Of a DNA stretch of 21,398 nt, positions 20,740-21,398 are shown one piece after another. This DNA is from an uncultured Vampirovibrio sp. (GTDB lineage: Bacteria; Cyanobacteriota; Vampirovibrionia; Gastranaerophilales; Gastranaerophilaceae), in the NCBI GenBank assembly GCA_910579975.1, contig CAJTWU010000028.1, forward strand, positions 1,334 through 22,731, given 5' to 3'. The notes beneath the pieces were generated by a model that was given only the letters and a program-made list of their open reading frames with translations, did no database searches and was not told the DNA's origin. A program made the translations under genes and the position numbers. How positions within the stretch are numbered: the first letter of the stretch is position 1; the number at the start of each line of letters is the position of its first letter.

Positions 20740-21398
20740 ATGAAATTTTTAGATAAAGCAAAGATAAGAGTTATTTCAGGTCATGGCGGAAATGGCATGG
20801 TAGCTTGGAGACGTGAAAAATATGTAGACAAAGGAGGTCCGGCCGGTGGTGACGGCGGACGCGGCGGCGATATTTATTTTGTTGCTGATGAAAACATGTC
20901 TACTCTTTTGGATTTCAAAATAAAATCAGTTTACAAAGCACAATCCGGTGAAAACGGCGGCATAAAAGGAATGCATGGTGCTTGCGCTAAAGATACATAT
21001 ATAAGAGTTCCTTTGGGAACAATTGTCCGTGATACTAAAACCGGTAAAATTATTGCTGATATAACTAAACATGAACAAACCGTTTTAATAGCAAAAGGCG
21101 GACGAGGCGGACGAGGTAATGCACGTTTTGCAACAGCACAAAAACGCGCTCCTCAATTTTGCGAACCAGGCGAACCTGGTATTGAAAGAATTTTAGAATT
21201 GGAACTTAAGCTTATAGCAGATATCGGTCTCTTAGGTATGCCAAATGCTGGAAAATCAACTTTTATAAGTTCTGTTAGCTCGGCTAAACCTAAAATTGCG
21301 GATTATCCATTTACAACTCTTGTTCCAAACCTTGGTGTTGTAAAGAAATCAGATGCCGGTTCTTATGTCATAGCAGACATTCCCGGACTAATAGAAGG
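20740..21398 (+). CDS. obgE: GTPase ObgE/CgtA, N-terminal part (runs off right edge)
   Basis: Obg is a GTPase involved in assembly of the large ribosomal subunit and stress control. About 219 codons are present. The N-terminal Obg fold is Gly-rich (GHGGNGMVAW; GGPAGGDGGRGGD; GGRGGRGN). The G domain starts with the P-loop GMPNAGKS (166-173), followed by the DYPFTTL switch I region and DIPGLIE (G3). The ATG at 20740 begins MKFLDKAK, the normal Obg start. AAAGG lies 12 bases upstream, a little far. It is divergent from tsaD across 141 bases. Confidence 0.96.
   Translation, partial: MKFLDKAKIRVISGHGGNGMVAWRREKYVDKGGPAGGDGGRGGDIYFVADENMSTLLDFKIKSVYKAQSGENGGIKGMHGACAKDTYIRVPLGTIVRDTKTGKIIADITKHEQTVLIAKGGRGGRGNARFATAQKRAPQFCEPGEPGIERILELELKLIADIGLLGMPNAGKSTFISSVSSAKPKIADYPFTTLVPNLGVVKKSDAGSYVIADIPGLIE

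Noticed and set aside
1..21398. CRISPR arrays, insertion sequences, phage genes, toxin-antitoxin or defence modules
   Set aside because: None seen: no regularly spaced repeats, transposase or integrase motifs, or recognised defence domains on either strand.

Overview
The window is AT-rich (roughly one third G+C by eye) bacterial chromosome with dense, mostly minus-strand operons. Several features point to an anaerobic, fermentative diderm. There is a biotin-dependent sodium-pump decarboxylase (Oad) operon, a six-gene energy-converting hydrogenase-related membrane complex, and an outer-membrane two-partner secretion (TpsB/ShlB-type) barrel. Two lineage-flavoured proteins, one of them carrying repeated VSFKGK motifs, resemble what I recall from the non-photosynthetic gut relatives of Cyanobacteria (Gastranaerophilales/Melainabacteria). 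That placement is an inference of moderate confidence; no rRNA or tRNA gene lies in the window to confirm it.

Left part (1-3137, minus strand): birA-oadG-oadA-oadB, read right to left. birA overlaps oadG by 4 bases, so biotin protein ligase is made together with the carrier it biotinylates. A perfect 26-base palindrome (3161-3186) ends the next transcript and sits directly at the birA promoter. Next come a long membrane protein of unknown function with two VSFKGK motifs (3219-5219, minus), a divergent secreted protein (5339-6145, plus), and a membrane-anchored family-2 glycosyltransferase-like protein (6142-7653, minus). The last has altered catalytic motifs and a cysteine-rich tail. The plus and minus genes meet in a shared TTAA.

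Middle (7705-11642, minus): the clpP-clpX protease operon has clear promoter and terminator signals. It is preceded by a TpsB-type outer-membrane transporter with its own terminator. A 289-base gap then separates the divergent TpsB gene from a small plus-strand gene of 87 codons that I do not recognise.

Right part (12196-19477, minus): six tightly coupled genes encode two antiporter-like proton-channel subunits (HyfB/HyfF type), a HyfC/NuoH-type and a HyfE-type membrane subunit, a fused NuoC-NuoD-like large subunit, and a ferredoxin/NuoB-like small subunit. The large subunit has lost most of the [NiFe]-binding cysteines while the small subunit keeps its Fe-S chain. The complex is therefore better described as Ehr (energy-converting hydrogenase-related) than as a hydrogenase, and its redox partner is unknown. 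Upstream is tsaD (tRNA t6A synthesis), whose TATAAT box sits 6 bases from its ATG, suggesting a leaderless mRNA. Divergent from it is the 5' part of obgE, running off the right edge.

Together, the Oad pump (Na+ export driven by decarboxylation) and the Ehr-like complex (ion pumping driven by low-potential electrons) would give a cell without classical respiration two ways to build an ion gradient. No complete novel defence or mobile system was seen: no CRISPR, IS element, integrase, tRNA or rRNA. The most notable points are the cysteine-depleted Ehr large subunit, the glycosyltransferase-like protein with degenerate active-site motifs and a HiPIP-like cysteine tail, and the apparent leaderless birA and tsaD.
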